Shown here: positions 53,507-61,857 of the stretch, in pieces
Layout of the letters: the number at the start of each line of letters is the position of its first letter
How positions within the stretch are numbered: the stretch's first letter is position 1
Assembly: GCF_007752535.1 (NCBI RefSeq)
Contig: NZ_CP036426.1
Coordinates: forward strand, 7,006,001-7,070,000
Source of the DNA: Tautonia plasticadhaerens
GTDB taxonomy: Bacteria; Planctomycetota; Planctomycetia; Isosphaerales; Isosphaeraceae
Reading direction: 5' to 3'
DNA: 64,000 bases
Made by a program: the position numbers and the translations under genes
The notes under the pieces: generated by a model
What the model saw: the letters and a program-made list of their open reading frames with translations, nothing else
Told to the model about the DNA's origin: nothing
The model's database searches: none

Positions 53507-55075
53507 CTATCTCAGGAAGAACTGGTCGTCGACCACCGCCGGGCCGCTGCGGCCCGTGGATCGGCGGAAGTTGATGTACTGACGGGTCCCGGAGGGCCCG
53601 TCGAAGATCCACTGCTCGATGGATTCCCCCTGCGAGGCCGACCGGGCGTACGACCTCGGCGTGCCGAGTTGCTCCTGGACCTGCTCCCGGGTCTGACCCT
53701 TCAGGTCCTGGGCCGGGGGAGGCGGGGGTGGGGTCAGCAGCGTGGCCAGCAGGATCGGATGGGGCGGCGGGGGATCAATGGGCCGGAGGGCGGCGGCCTC
53801 GATCGGCCTCCACCCGAGGGCGTCGAGGGCCTCGACGTGGGTGATCGTCACGCCGCTCTCGGGCTGGAGCTGGATCCGGTAGCCGCCCTCCTCCGACCAG
53901 ATCGCCTCCAGCCGGGCGCCGAACTGGAGCCGGGCGCCGACCTCGGGGCTCCCGGACTCGAAGAGGCGGAAGCCCTCGAAGTCGATCCGGGCGACCCGGG
54001 GGCTGGTGGCCGTCCGGTTCAGGACCCGGTAGTTGATCTCGAACCGGCCCGAGGCGGCGGGGGTCCCGGTGACCTCGGCCGAGAGCAGGATCGAGCGCCC
54101 CCGGTAGAACCGGTCGAAGGTGGACTGCCACCGGGACTCGTCGACGGTCCGGGCCCGCTCGTCGAGGATCGCCTCCAGGCGGTCGGGGATCAGGTCGACG
54201 AAGATGGCCGCCTCCCGCGCCGCCTGGCGGACCTCCTCCGCGCCGCCGATCTGCCCGCCCAGGGCCTCGACCGCCTCGGCCGCCCGGGAGAGCAGGCGAT
54301 GGGCGAGGTCGAAGTCGCCGTCTTCGAGGGCGGGGATCCCCTCGTCCCTGCCCCGCTGGACCATCGTCGGGTAGTCCCGACGGGCGTTCCGGTAGATCGA
54401 GAATGCCGCCGTCCCGAGCACGACCACGACCATCGCCAGTCCGACCAGCATCGGCCGGTTCCGCCGCACCCGGTCCCGCAGGCTCGGGCGGTCCGGCACG
54501 AGGATCCGACGGCCGCCGGGCCGGGCCGGTCGGGGGCCCTGGGGCGTCGGCCGGGGAGGCGACGGCCGGCCCCGATCCCCGGCCGGGGCCGGGGCCGGCC
54601 GCCTCGGCCGGGTCGTCGGCGACGTCGGGGGGCGTCGGGGAGGCTCGGGGACCTCTTCCCCCTCGGGCAGCTCGGAGACGGCGGCCTCGACCGGGTCGAA
54701 GGCCGGGGTCGGCTGCTCGCCGGGGAGCCCGGCCCCCGGCTCGACCGGCTCCAGCCACTCGACCTCCCCCTCGTCGATCGCCCCCTCGGGGACGTGGTCG
54801 GCCAGCGGGATCGGCGCGTCGTCCGAGGGGCCGCCCGCCCCGACCGCCGCCTCGTCGGCCCGGGTCGCCGGGGCGGGGGGCATGGGCAGCGGGCTCTGGG
54901 GGAGGACGAAGACGCCGGCGCCGCAGTCGGGGCACCGGAGGGCCTGGTACCCCTCGGTCCTCCGGCCCCGGATGACGTGCCCCTCCGGGCAGCTCACGCG
55001 GAACGCCTGCGGCTCGACCGGCTCGGCCGGCCCCAGCCCCTTCACGAACTTCTTCGCCTTGCCGAACAATCCCAA
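53507..55075 (-). CDS. Membrane-anchored protein with N-terminal zinc ribbon, unknown function
   Basis: 522 residues from TTG 55075, supported by GGGGAGG about 7 bases upstream. The N-terminus (GLFGKAKKFVKGLGPAEP) precedes a zinc-ribbon-like segment, VSCPEGHVIRGRR and LRCPDCGAGVFV. A long proline-rich linker leads to one membrane helix near residue 210 (MLVGLAMVVVVLGTAAFSIY). The outer part has helices (ALEDGDFDLAHRLLSRAAEA) and a beta-rich region (SILLSAEVTGTPAASGRFEI), ending with a short domain DLKGQTREQVQEQLGTPRSY that resembles an SmpA/BamE-like small module. Role unknown; cytoplasmic sensing linked to an external domain is inference. Confidence 0.7.
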   Translation of the reverse strand: MGLFGKAKKFVKGLGPAEPVEPQAFRVSCPEGHVIRGRRTEGYQALRCPDCGAGVFVLPQSPLPMPPAPATRADEAAVGAGGPSDDAPIPLADHVPEGAIDEGEVEWLEPVEPGAGLPGEQPTPAFDPVEAAVSELPEGEEVPEPPRRPPTSPTTRPRRPAPAPAGDRGRPSPPRPTPQGPRPARPGGRRILVPDRPSLRDRVRRNRPMLVGLAMVVVVLGTAAFSIYRNARRDYPTMVQRGRDEGIPALEDGDFDLAHRLLSRAAEAVEALGGQIGGAEEVRQAAREAAIFVDLIPDRLEAILDERARTVDESRWQSTFDRFYRGRSILLSAEVTGTPAASGRFEINYRVLNRTATSPRVARIDFEGFRLFESGSPEVGARLQFGARLEAIWSEEGGYRIQLQPESGVTITHVEALDALGWRPIEAAALRPIDPPPPHPILLATLLTPPPPPPAQDLKGQTREQVQEQLGTPRSYARSASQGESIEQWIFDGPSGTRQYINFRRSTGRSGPAVVDDQFFLR

Positions 55076-55976
55076 CGGGCCGCCTCCCCGATGCCCCGAC
55101 CCGGGCTCGCCTCGACCGGGGCGGCCGACCGAGTCGAGTCGACCCGCACCCCCTGCCCTCCCGACACCCGTATTCTAGCCGAGCCGACTCCCCCGGGGGC
55201 AACGCCGGCTGCGATCCCGTCCCGGGGCCGATCCGGTCACCCCGATCCCCCAGGGTCACCGGTCCCCGCGATGGCCTGGCGGTGGTTGGGGCCCTGCGTG
55301 ATTCGCCCGGGGTCCGGCGCCGTTGGGTTCATTTTCCCCCCGCGAACGCCCCCGACGCCCGGCCTGGGGCCCGTGTTCGTGCCGGCCGGTGCGCCGGACG
55401 ATCGGCGGCCGGTGCGCCCCGGTGCGCCACCACGATAATGATGATTTCTGTTTTAAAACAAGGACTTGCGCCGATTCAATCGGGTTCGCTCCGTCGGACG
55501 TGCCCCGCCCGATTGGCTTCGCTCCGCGCGGCCAACGCTGGGCCGGTTGGGTTCGTTTTTCACGGCGACCCGAGGATGTCCCGGAGGGAATCCCCTCCCG
55601 CTCGACACACCGATTCGGTGCGCGGTGGGCACGGGCTCGGCCTCGATCCCTGTCCCAAGCGGCTTGCCAAAGAGGCGTACTGAGGTCCGAGACCCCGACG
55701 CGAGGCGAAGGGGGCGTTCCCCAGGGCGTTCGACCGCCGATGGAGTCGTCCTCCCCTTCTCTATCATCGAGAATCAAGGGGACGGCACTCACAGGAAATG
55801 GGACGGGACGCGGAGGGCGGGCGGGTCATGCTCAGAGACTCCCCGGCCCCCGGCCGGACGGGATCGATCATGCTCCCTCCCCAGGGCGCTTCGAGATCGA
55901 GGCGGGCGTGTCGCTCGGCCGCCCGCCGCTCGGGCCCGATTCCGACCGACTCGTCGCCGAGGCCGAGGCGGGGCGA
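55076..55976. other. Intergenic stretch, 900 bases, with short periodic repeats
   Basis: No gene recognised. Repeated GGGTTC-type units occur at about 55325, 55482, 55515 and 55548, the last three spaced about 33 bases and sharing TTCGCTCCG or TTCG. CCGGTGCGCC occurs three times near 55392-55430. The perfect 12-bp palindrome TGTTTTAAAACA lies at 55449-55460 in the only AT-rich patch. Frames running through these repeats (translating as KNEPNRP-type peptides) are likely artefacts. Confidence 0.5.
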
Positions 55977-56789
55977 TCATCCGCGTCCGCGCCCGCGTCG
56001 GAGTCGGCCGGGGGGCTCAGCCTCCGGCTCCGGTTCCGGCTCCGAGAGGCCGAGGGCCTGCCTGGCCTCCTGGAGGCGGGAGAAGGCGACGGTGAAGCCT
56101 TTCGAGGGGCCCAGGCGGTAGGGACCCTCGCCGAGGGCGTTGAGCCGGATCACCGCGTCCTTGACCTCCCGGTCGGCCTCCAGATCCCGGTATCGCAGCG
56201 CGAGCGGTTCCATGAGGCCGGAGAGGCGCTCGACGCTCATCCGGCAGGAGGACCGCTGCCGGGTGAATTCCTCCTCGATCCGCTTGCGGTCCTGCGGCTT
56301 CGGCAATCGGGATCGGGCCTGCTTGATCTCCCCGACGAGTCGATCGATCGTCGTCCGGTTCGCCTTGAACTGGTTCTGGAGCGTCTTGTAGGCGTTCCGA
56401 TCCGCCGCGTTCCATCGCCGGATGGGGGTGGTCCCGTACTTCCGCTCCAGCGACTGGGCGTTGGCCTTGAGGTCGGCGTTCGCCCGTTGCAGCTCTCCGA
56501 TCCGGGAGTTGGCCTGGTCGATGGCGGCCTCGTCCCCGAGGATCGCGGCGTGCTCGGCGTGCGCCCCGAGGAAAGACGCGACCTCCTCCTCGGCCTCCCG
56601 GTACGCCCGGACCGCGTCCCCCTCGTCGAGGAGGAACTCGCGCCCGACGAAGGTCAGCCCCCGCTCGGAGAGGAGTGCCCTCAGGGCCTCGGGCGTCTCC
56701 TCATCTCCCGAGACCGGGGCGGCGGCCCCGACGAGTTGCACCGTCATCGCCAGGCCAATCGGGGCCAGCGTCATCCGGATCGCGCCCAT
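55977..56789 (-). CDS. Secreted coiled-coil protein, unknown
   Basis: 270 residues from ATG 56789 (GGGAG 8 bases upstream; another ATG lies at 56798). A signal peptide (TLAPIGLAMTVQLVGAAA) precedes an all-helical protein. An early segment ALRALLSERGLTFVGREFLL is followed by long coiled-coil stretches (QANSRIGELQRANADLKANA, TLQNQFKANRTTIDRLVGEI). The tail is EPEPEPEAEPPGRLRRGRGRG, acidic then strongly basic. No enzyme motif is present. A periplasmic structural or tethering role is possible but not shown. It lies 75 bases downstream of comM on the same strand. Confidence 0.65.
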   Translation of the reverse strand: MGAIRMTLAPIGLAMTVQLVGAAAPVSGDEETPEALRALLSERGLTFVGREFLLDEGDAVRAYREAEEEVASFLGAHAEHAAILGDEAAIDQANSRIGELQRANADLKANAQSLERKYGTTPIRRWNAADRNAYKTLQNQFKANRTTIDRLVGEIKQARSRLPKPQDRKRIEEEFTRQRSSCRMSVERLSGLMEPLALRYRDLEADREVKDAVIRLNALGEGPYRLGPSKGFTVAFSRLQEARQALGLSEPEPEPEAEPPGRLRRGRGRG

Positions 56790-56864
56790 GGGATGCACTC
56801 CCGCACGTTCATCGAGGCGTCAGGGCACACGAGACGGACGACATAGCATGAGGTGCGCGGCCCG

Positions 56865-58397
56865 TTATGACCAGACGCTCCTGTCCAGCGACCGATACCC
56901 GACCGCCTCGGCCACCTGGTGGGGCTCGATGTCGGCGGTGCCCTCGAGGTCGGCCAGGGTCCGGGCGACGCGGAGCACCTTGTCGTGGGCCCGGGCGGAG
57001 AGGCCGAGTTCCTCCATGGCGCCCTTGAGCAGGGCGGAGGACTCGGGCTTCAGGACGCAGTGCTTGCGGACCTGGCGGGGGGTCATCCGGCCGTTGACGC
57101 CGGGGGGGCCGCCGTCGAAGCGGTCGAGCTGGCGGGCCCGGGCGCGGAGGACCTCTTCGAGGATCGTCGAGGAGGTGGGGCCGGGCGGGGCCTCGGCGAG
57201 CTGGGTGAAGGGGACGGCGGGGACGTGGATGTGCAGGTCGATGCGGTCCAGCAACGGGCCGCTGATCTTGCCGAGGTAGCGTTCCACCTGGGGGGGGGAG
57301 CAGTTGCAGGCCTTGCGGGGGTCCCCCCGGTAGCCGCAGGGGCAGGGGTTCATGGCGGCGACGAGCACGAACTCGGCGGGGAAGGTGACGCTCCGCAGGG
57401 CCCGGCTGATGGTGACCCGGCCCTCCTCCAGCGGCTGGCGGAGGACCTCCAGGGTCTTGCGGTTGAACTCGGGGAGCTCGTCCAGGAAGAGGATCCCCTT
57501 GTGGGCGAGGCTGATCTCGCCGGGCTGGGGGGTGCTGCCGCCGCCGACCAGGCCCGCGTCGCTGACGGAGTGGTGCGGGGAGCGGAAGGGGCGGACGCCC
57601 AGCAGCGGCTGGGCGCCGAGCAGGCCCATCGCGCTGTAGATGCGGGTCGTCTCCAGGCTCTCGGCGGGGGAGAGCGGGGGCATGATCGTCGGCAGCCGGC
57701 GGGCGAGCAGCGTCTTGCCGGTGCCGGGGGGGCCGATCATCAGCAGGTTGTGGCAGCCCGAGGCGGCGACGAGCAGGGCGCGCTTGGCGGCGTCCTGGCC
57801 CTTCACGTCGGAGAAGTCCTCCTCGTAGTGGGCGAGGCGGCGGAAGACGACATCGAGGTCGATGGCGGTGGGCTCGGCGTCGAGCATGCCGGAGAGCAGG
57901 CCGACGGCCTCGGCCAGGCTGCCGACCGGGTAGACGTCCAGCCCCTGCACCACGGCGGCCTCGGCGGCGTTGCTCGAGGGCAGGAGCAAGGCGCGTCGGC
58001 CCTCGGCCCGGGCCTTCAACGCGATGGAGAGCGCCCCCTTGATGGGACGGGTCTCGCCGGTGAGCGCCAGCTCGCCGATGACGGCGAAGTCGGCGGCGCG
58101 TTCGAGGGCGACCTGGCCGGAGCCGAGCAGCAGGCCCAGCGCGATGGGCAGGTCGAACCCCCCGGCGTCCTTCTTGAGATCGGCGGGTGCAAGGTTTATC
58201 ACAATCCGATCGGATGGTCGCCGGTAGCCCGAATTGACCAGGGCGCGTTCGACACGGTGGGTGCTCTCCCGGACGGCGGCCTCGGCGAGGCCGACGAGCA
58301 CGGTCTTGGGCACGCCGGAGGCCGAGACGTCGACCTCGACCTCGACCGGCTCGGCCTCGATGCCGATCAGCGTGTAGGAGGCGAGCTTGGCGAGCAC
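56865..58397 (-). CDS. comM: YifB/ComM family Mg-chelatase-like AAA+ ATPase
   Basis: 510 residues from GTG 58397, which gives the family start LAKLASYTLIGIEAEPVEVE and usual length. An N-terminal Lon-protease-like ChlI domain (about 15-140; DLKKDAGGFDLPIALGLLLG) is followed by the Mg-chelatase AAA+ domain with Walker A GPPGTGKT at 222-229, Walker B GILFLDELPEF, and a four-cysteine region NPCPCGYRGDPRKACNCSPP. The C-terminal domain ends in IEPHQVAEAVGYRSLDR. ComM is a hexameric branch-migration helicase that promotes recombination during natural transformation. All motifs look intact. Confidence 0.95.
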   Translation of the reverse strand: MLAKLASYTLIGIEAEPVEVEVDVSASGVPKTVLVGLAEAAVRESTHRVERALVNSGYRRPSDRIVINLAPADLKKDAGGFDLPIALGLLLGSGQVALERAADFAVIGELALTGETRPIKGALSIALKARAEGRRALLLPSSNAAEAAVVQGLDVYPVGSLAEAVGLLSGMLDAEPTAIDLDVVFRRLAHYEEDFSDVKGQDAAKRALLVAASGCHNLLMIGPPGTGKTLLARRLPTIMPPLSPAESLETTRIYSAMGLLGAQPLLGVRPFRSPHHSVSDAGLVGGGSTPQPGEISLAHKGILFLDELPEFNRKTLEVLRQPLEEGRVTISRALRSVTFPAEFVLVAAMNPCPCGYRGDPRKACNCSPPQVERYLGKISGPLLDRIDLHIHVPAVPFTQLAEAPPGPTSSTILEEVLRARARQLDRFDGGPPGVNGRMTPRQVRKHCVLKPESSALLKGAMEELGLSARAHDKVLRVARTLADLEGTADIEPHQVAEAVGYRSLDRSVWS

Positions 58398-58690
58398 GAA
58401 GGGGCTCCCCTGCGGGGGCGACCGGTCCCCATCGACCGGATTTCGATGGGGGCATGATCGCATCGATCGCCCCGGCGATCAAGGGTTCACCGGCCCGGCC
58501 GTCGCCCCGAATCGACTCGGCCGGCGAGGTCGGGGATCCCCGGCATGGCCGGGGCGATCGGGGGGGCCGTCCCGGAACCGGGGGCTGTGCCCGGACCGGC
58601 CCGGTCGATGACCGGGGCGCACGGGTTTTGCTATCATCTGGGGCCTGCAACGGCAATCGCGCCGCGATCCGAACCGCCGAGGCCCCGCCG

Positions 58691-60481
58691 ATGCCCTGGA
58701 TCCCGCACGTGATGATCCTCGACGACGACCCGAGGGTCCTGGAGTCGCTCGTCCCCGGGTTCGTCCAGGAGCTGGGGCGGGCGCTCTCGCAGAGCCGGGA
58801 GGTCGCCGGAGCGCTGCGCCGGGGGGCGGCGAAGGACGACGCGAGGGGGCCGGTGCGGATCAAGGTCACCGCCCACGGCTTCGAGAGCAACCGCCTGGAG
58901 GCCTATCGCTACCGGGCCCCCTTCGAGGCCCACCTGCACCTGGTCCGGGAGCGGGGGGGGACGTTCGACCTGGCGAGGAAGCTGCTGAACCAGCAGGCCT
59001 TCGCGGCCGTCGTCTCCGACCAGCGCTTCTCCGACGACGCCGGGGGCCGGCGGGCCGGGCAGTACTTCGTGGCCGAGGCGTCGCGGGTCCATCCCGAGAT
59101 CCAGGGGCTGCTCTACTCCGCCTATCCCCGGCCCGAGGACTTCCCCAGCGACCGGTTCATCCGCAAGGGGGCCGGCGGCTCGAACGGGGCCGACGACCTG
59201 GCCGAGCAGGTGGTCCGGGCCATGGAGCGTCACCTGGCCGACCACGCCTGCCGGGCCTTCGCGCAGGAATTCGGGGACCGGGGGCTGGTCTACCAGTCGG
59301 ACGCCTTCGGCGAGGTCGTCGCCCAGCTGTTCGACCTGGCCCGGCTGGTCGGCTCGGGGGACGCCGCGCCCGCCGCCCGGTCGAGGAGGCCCCTGCCCTG
59401 CCTGCTGATCGACGGCGAGAGCGGCACCGGCAAGCGGGGCCTGGCCGAGCTGTTCCACGCGGCCTCGGACCGCAGGTCGGCGCCGCTGGTCGTGGCCTCG
59501 TGCAGCGAGCTGACCAACGAGACGCTGCTCAGGAGCATCCTGTTCGGCCACAAGCGGGGGGCCTTCACGGATGCGAGGGAGGAGCGCCCGGGCCTGGTCT
59601 CCGCGGCGGGCAAGGGGGTGCTGCTGCTGGACGACGTGCATCGGCTCCCGGCGTCGTGCTCGGCGATCCTGCACTCGTTCCTGGAGGACGGCGAGTACGG
59701 CAAGCTGGGGGAGGAGGAGGTCCGCCGCCGGGCCGAATGCGCGGTGGTGCTCACCGTGGAGACGGGCCCCTGGCGGGAGCGGAGGCAGTCGGGCGAGCTG
59801 CCGGTGGCGTTCCTGGCCCGGGTCGAGCGGCTGCTGGTGATGGTCCCCCCCCTGAGGGCGAGGCCCGACGACATCGAGGCCCAGGCCCGATGGCTGACAC
59901 GGACCCTCTCGGCCGAGCTGGGGGCGCAGGTGGAGCTGTCCGACGAGGCGGTGGGGCGGCTCCGCATCTTCCCCTTCAGCGAGAGCAACAGCCGGGAGCT
60001 GCGCAACGTCATCGAGCGGGCCGTCTACCGCCACTACCGGGAGGCCGACCAGCTCGAATGGGGGCACCTGGAGCCGTTCGTCTCGCCCGCCGACCGGGCC
60101 GCCACCGCCCCGGTCCCGTCGGCGCCGCCCTCGAGCCCGGGCCAGGCGGCCTCCCGGGCGACCCCGGCGCAGAACGACTGGCAGCGTCGGCTCCGGGCCC
60201 TGGCGGCGAAGATCCTGGCCAAGGGGGCGGACCTCGAACCGGGGCAGGCCGAGGCGGCGACCGACCTGCTGTTCGACGAGACCTTCCCCGCCGCCTGGGA
60301 GCCGATCCAGGCGAGCCGGCACGGCAGGGAAGGCAGCCCCCCCCTGCCCTTGCCGCTCTGGGAGGACCTCTGGCGCTGTTTCGCCGTCAGTTGGCTGGGG
60401 GGCCCGTCCCCGGCCGAGAAGGAGCTGGGGATCCCGGCCAACACGCTCCGTCAGTGGATCAACGACCGGGAGTCGCGCTGA
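58691..60481 (+). CDS. Receiver-like/AAA+ (sigma-54 activator-like) regulator with GAFTDA loop
   Basis: 596 residues from ATG 58691. The N-terminus resembles a response-regulator receiver with acidic residues D11-D13 (MILDDDPRVLE), but about 80 residues are inserted before the likely phospho-acceptor D110 (FAAVVSDQRFSDD); K159 (FIRKG) follows. The AAA+ domain has Walker A GESGTGKR (242-249), the sigma-54 contact loop GAFTDA (290-295) in place of GAFTGA, and GVLLLDDVH as Walker B. A C-terminal HTH-like segment reads AEKELGIPANTLRQWIND. The altered loop makes normal sigma-54 activation doubtful; it may control another polymerase form or only ATP-dependent DNA binding. Confidence 0.8.
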   Translation: MPWIPHVMILDDDPRVLESLVPGFVQELGRALSQSREVAGALRRGAAKDDARGPVRIKVTAHGFESNRLEAYRYRAPFEAHLHLVRERGGTFDLARKLLNQQAFAAVVSDQRFSDDAGGRRAGQYFVAEASRVHPEIQGLLYSAYPRPEDFPSDRFIRKGAGGSNGADDLAEQVVRAMERHLADHACRAFAQEFGDRGLVYQSDAFGEVVAQLFDLARLVGSGDAAPAARSRRPLPCLLIDGESGTGKRGLAELFHAASDRRSAPLVVASCSELTNETLLRSILFGHKRGAFTDAREERPGLVSAAGKGVLLLDDVHRLPASCSAILHSFLEDGEYGKLGEEEVRRRAECAVVLTVETGPWRERRQSGELPVAFLARVERLLVMVPPLRARPDDIEAQARWLTRTLSAELGAQVELSDEAVGRLRIFPFSESNSRELRNVIERAVYRHYREADQLEWGHLEPFVSPADRAATAPVPSAPPSSPGQAASRATPAQNDWQRRLRALAAKILAKGADLEPGQAEAATDLLFDETFPAAWEPIQASRHGREGSPPLPLPLWEDLWRCFAVSWLGGPSPAEKELGIPANTLRQWINDRESR

Positions 60482-60506
60482 GCCGGCCGGGGCGGCCGGC
60501 CCGGGT

Positions 60507-61727
60507 TCAGCCGGCGTGTTCGAGGCGGTCGTCGCGGGAGGCCGGCACCCGCATCGGCCGGTGAGGTCCCCGAGGGGCGGTGGGGGCGGGGGCGACCAGC
60601 CGGGCGATCGTCTCGGCGGCCCGGTCGGTGGCGCCGGGGGCGGCGAATCGGTCCCGCAGCGCGGCCAGCTCGTCCGAGACCCGGCGTCGCTCGGCCTCGT
60701 CCCCCAGCCAGTCGGTCGCGTGGCGGGCCATCTCGGCGGAGGCGTCGCCGGAGGTGGCGTACTCGGGCATCAGCTCCCGGCCGGCCAGCAGGTTGACGAG
60801 GGTGATGTAGCGGACCTGGAGCATCTTCCTCGCCAGCCGGAGGTGGGCGGCCCCCATCTTGTAGACGATCACCGTCGGCAGGGCCTCGGCCATCAGCTCC
60901 AGGCTGACGGAGCCGGAGACGGCCCAGCAAACGTCGGCCAGGCGGATCAGCTCCGGGGTCCGGGCGGCGTACAGCTCGATCGGCAGGCCGGCGGCGGCGG
61001 GCTCGGCGGCGAGCAGTTCGGCACACCGCGCGAGGCGACGGTCGTCCAGGCAGGCGACGACGAACCGGGCGTCGGACCGCCGGGGGGCGAGGGCCGCCGC
61101 GGCCCGGATCATCATCGGGAAGTTCCGCTCGACCTCCTGCATCCGGGAGCCGGGCAGCAACGCCACCACCCGGCCGGGCCGGGAGCGCTGCTCGGCCAGG
61201 AATTGCTCGTCGAGGACGCGGGTCGCCAGCTCGTCGAAGTAGGGGTGGCCGATGTAATGGGCCCCCTCGACGCCCCGTTCCCGGTACCAGTCGGCCTCGA
61301 ACGGCAGGGCGCAGAGGACGTGGTCGACGAACTTCCGGACCTTCTCCACCCGCCAGCCGGCCCAGGCCCAGATCTGGGGGGGGACGAAGTAGAAGACGGG
61401 GATCCCGGCGGCCTTCGCCCTTCTGGCGAGCTGCCAGTTGAAGCCGGGGTAGTCGATCAGGACGACGGCGTCGGGCCGCTCCTCGGCGAAGTAGCGGTCC
61501 GCCCGCCGGAGCAGGCCGATGAAGACGTGGAGGTTGCGCAGGACGTGGGCGATCCACATCACCGCCAGGTCGACCAGGGGATAGAGGAGCGTGCCGCCCG
61601 CCTCGGCCATCCGGGGGCCGCCGAAGCCGACGAACTCGGCCGAGGGGATCCGCCGCCGGAGCGCGCGGATCAGGCTGGCGGCGTGCAGGTCGCCGCTCGG
61701 CTCGCCGCAGGAGATGAAGATCTTCAT
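60507..61727 (-). CDS. lpxB: Lipid-A-disaccharide synthase LpxB
   Basis: 406 residues. LpxB (GT19) condenses lipid X with UDP-2,3-diacylglucosamine, forming the lipid A disaccharide at the inner membrane. The start MKIFISCGEPSGDLHAASLI holds the family motif GEPSGDLH; VGFGGPRMAEAG, VLIDYPGFNWQLARRAKAAG, YFVPPQIWAWAGWRVEKVRK, LLPGSRMQEVERNFPMM and WAVSGSVSLELMAEALPTVI follow in order. Full length. A gene for lipid A synthesis supports a lipopolysaccharide-type outer membrane in this planctomycete. It converges with the regulator gene at 58691, ends 25 bases apart. Confidence 0.96.
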   Translation of the reverse strand: MKIFISCGEPSGDLHAASLIRALRRRIPSAEFVGFGGPRMAEAGGTLLYPLVDLAVMWIAHVLRNLHVFIGLLRRADRYFAEERPDAVVLIDYPGFNWQLARRAKAAGIPVFYFVPPQIWAWAGWRVEKVRKFVDHVLCALPFEADWYRERGVEGAHYIGHPYFDELATRVLDEQFLAEQRSRPGRVVALLPGSRMQEVERNFPMMIRAAAALAPRRSDARFVVACLDDRRLARCAELLAAEPAAAGLPIELYAARTPELIRLADVCWAVSGSVSLELMAEALPTVIVYKMGAAHLRLARKMLQVRYITLVNLLAGRELMPEYATSGDASAEMARHATDWLGDEAERRRVSDELAALRDRFAAPGATDRAAETIARLVAPAPTAPRGPHRPMRVPASRDDRLEHAG

Positions 61728-61857
61728 GGCGCGACGCTCGCCTCCGTGCCCTACCGGTCGGTCGCCGGGCCCGTCCCTGGGTCCCCGACGGAGGCTAGCA
61801 GAGGATCGGCCATCGGGGAAGGTCAGCCGGGGTCGGTTCGGCCGGTCACCCCCGGGC

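Noticed and set aside
53402-55438. A 678-residue plus-strand open frame opposite the zinc-ribbon membrane protein
   Set aside because: Low-complexity translation with no motif; the minus-strand frame has a ribosome binding site, zinc ribbon and membrane helix.
56919-58457. A 512-residue plus-strand frame opposite comM
   Set aside because: Pure shadow of comM, glycine- and alanine-rich without structure.
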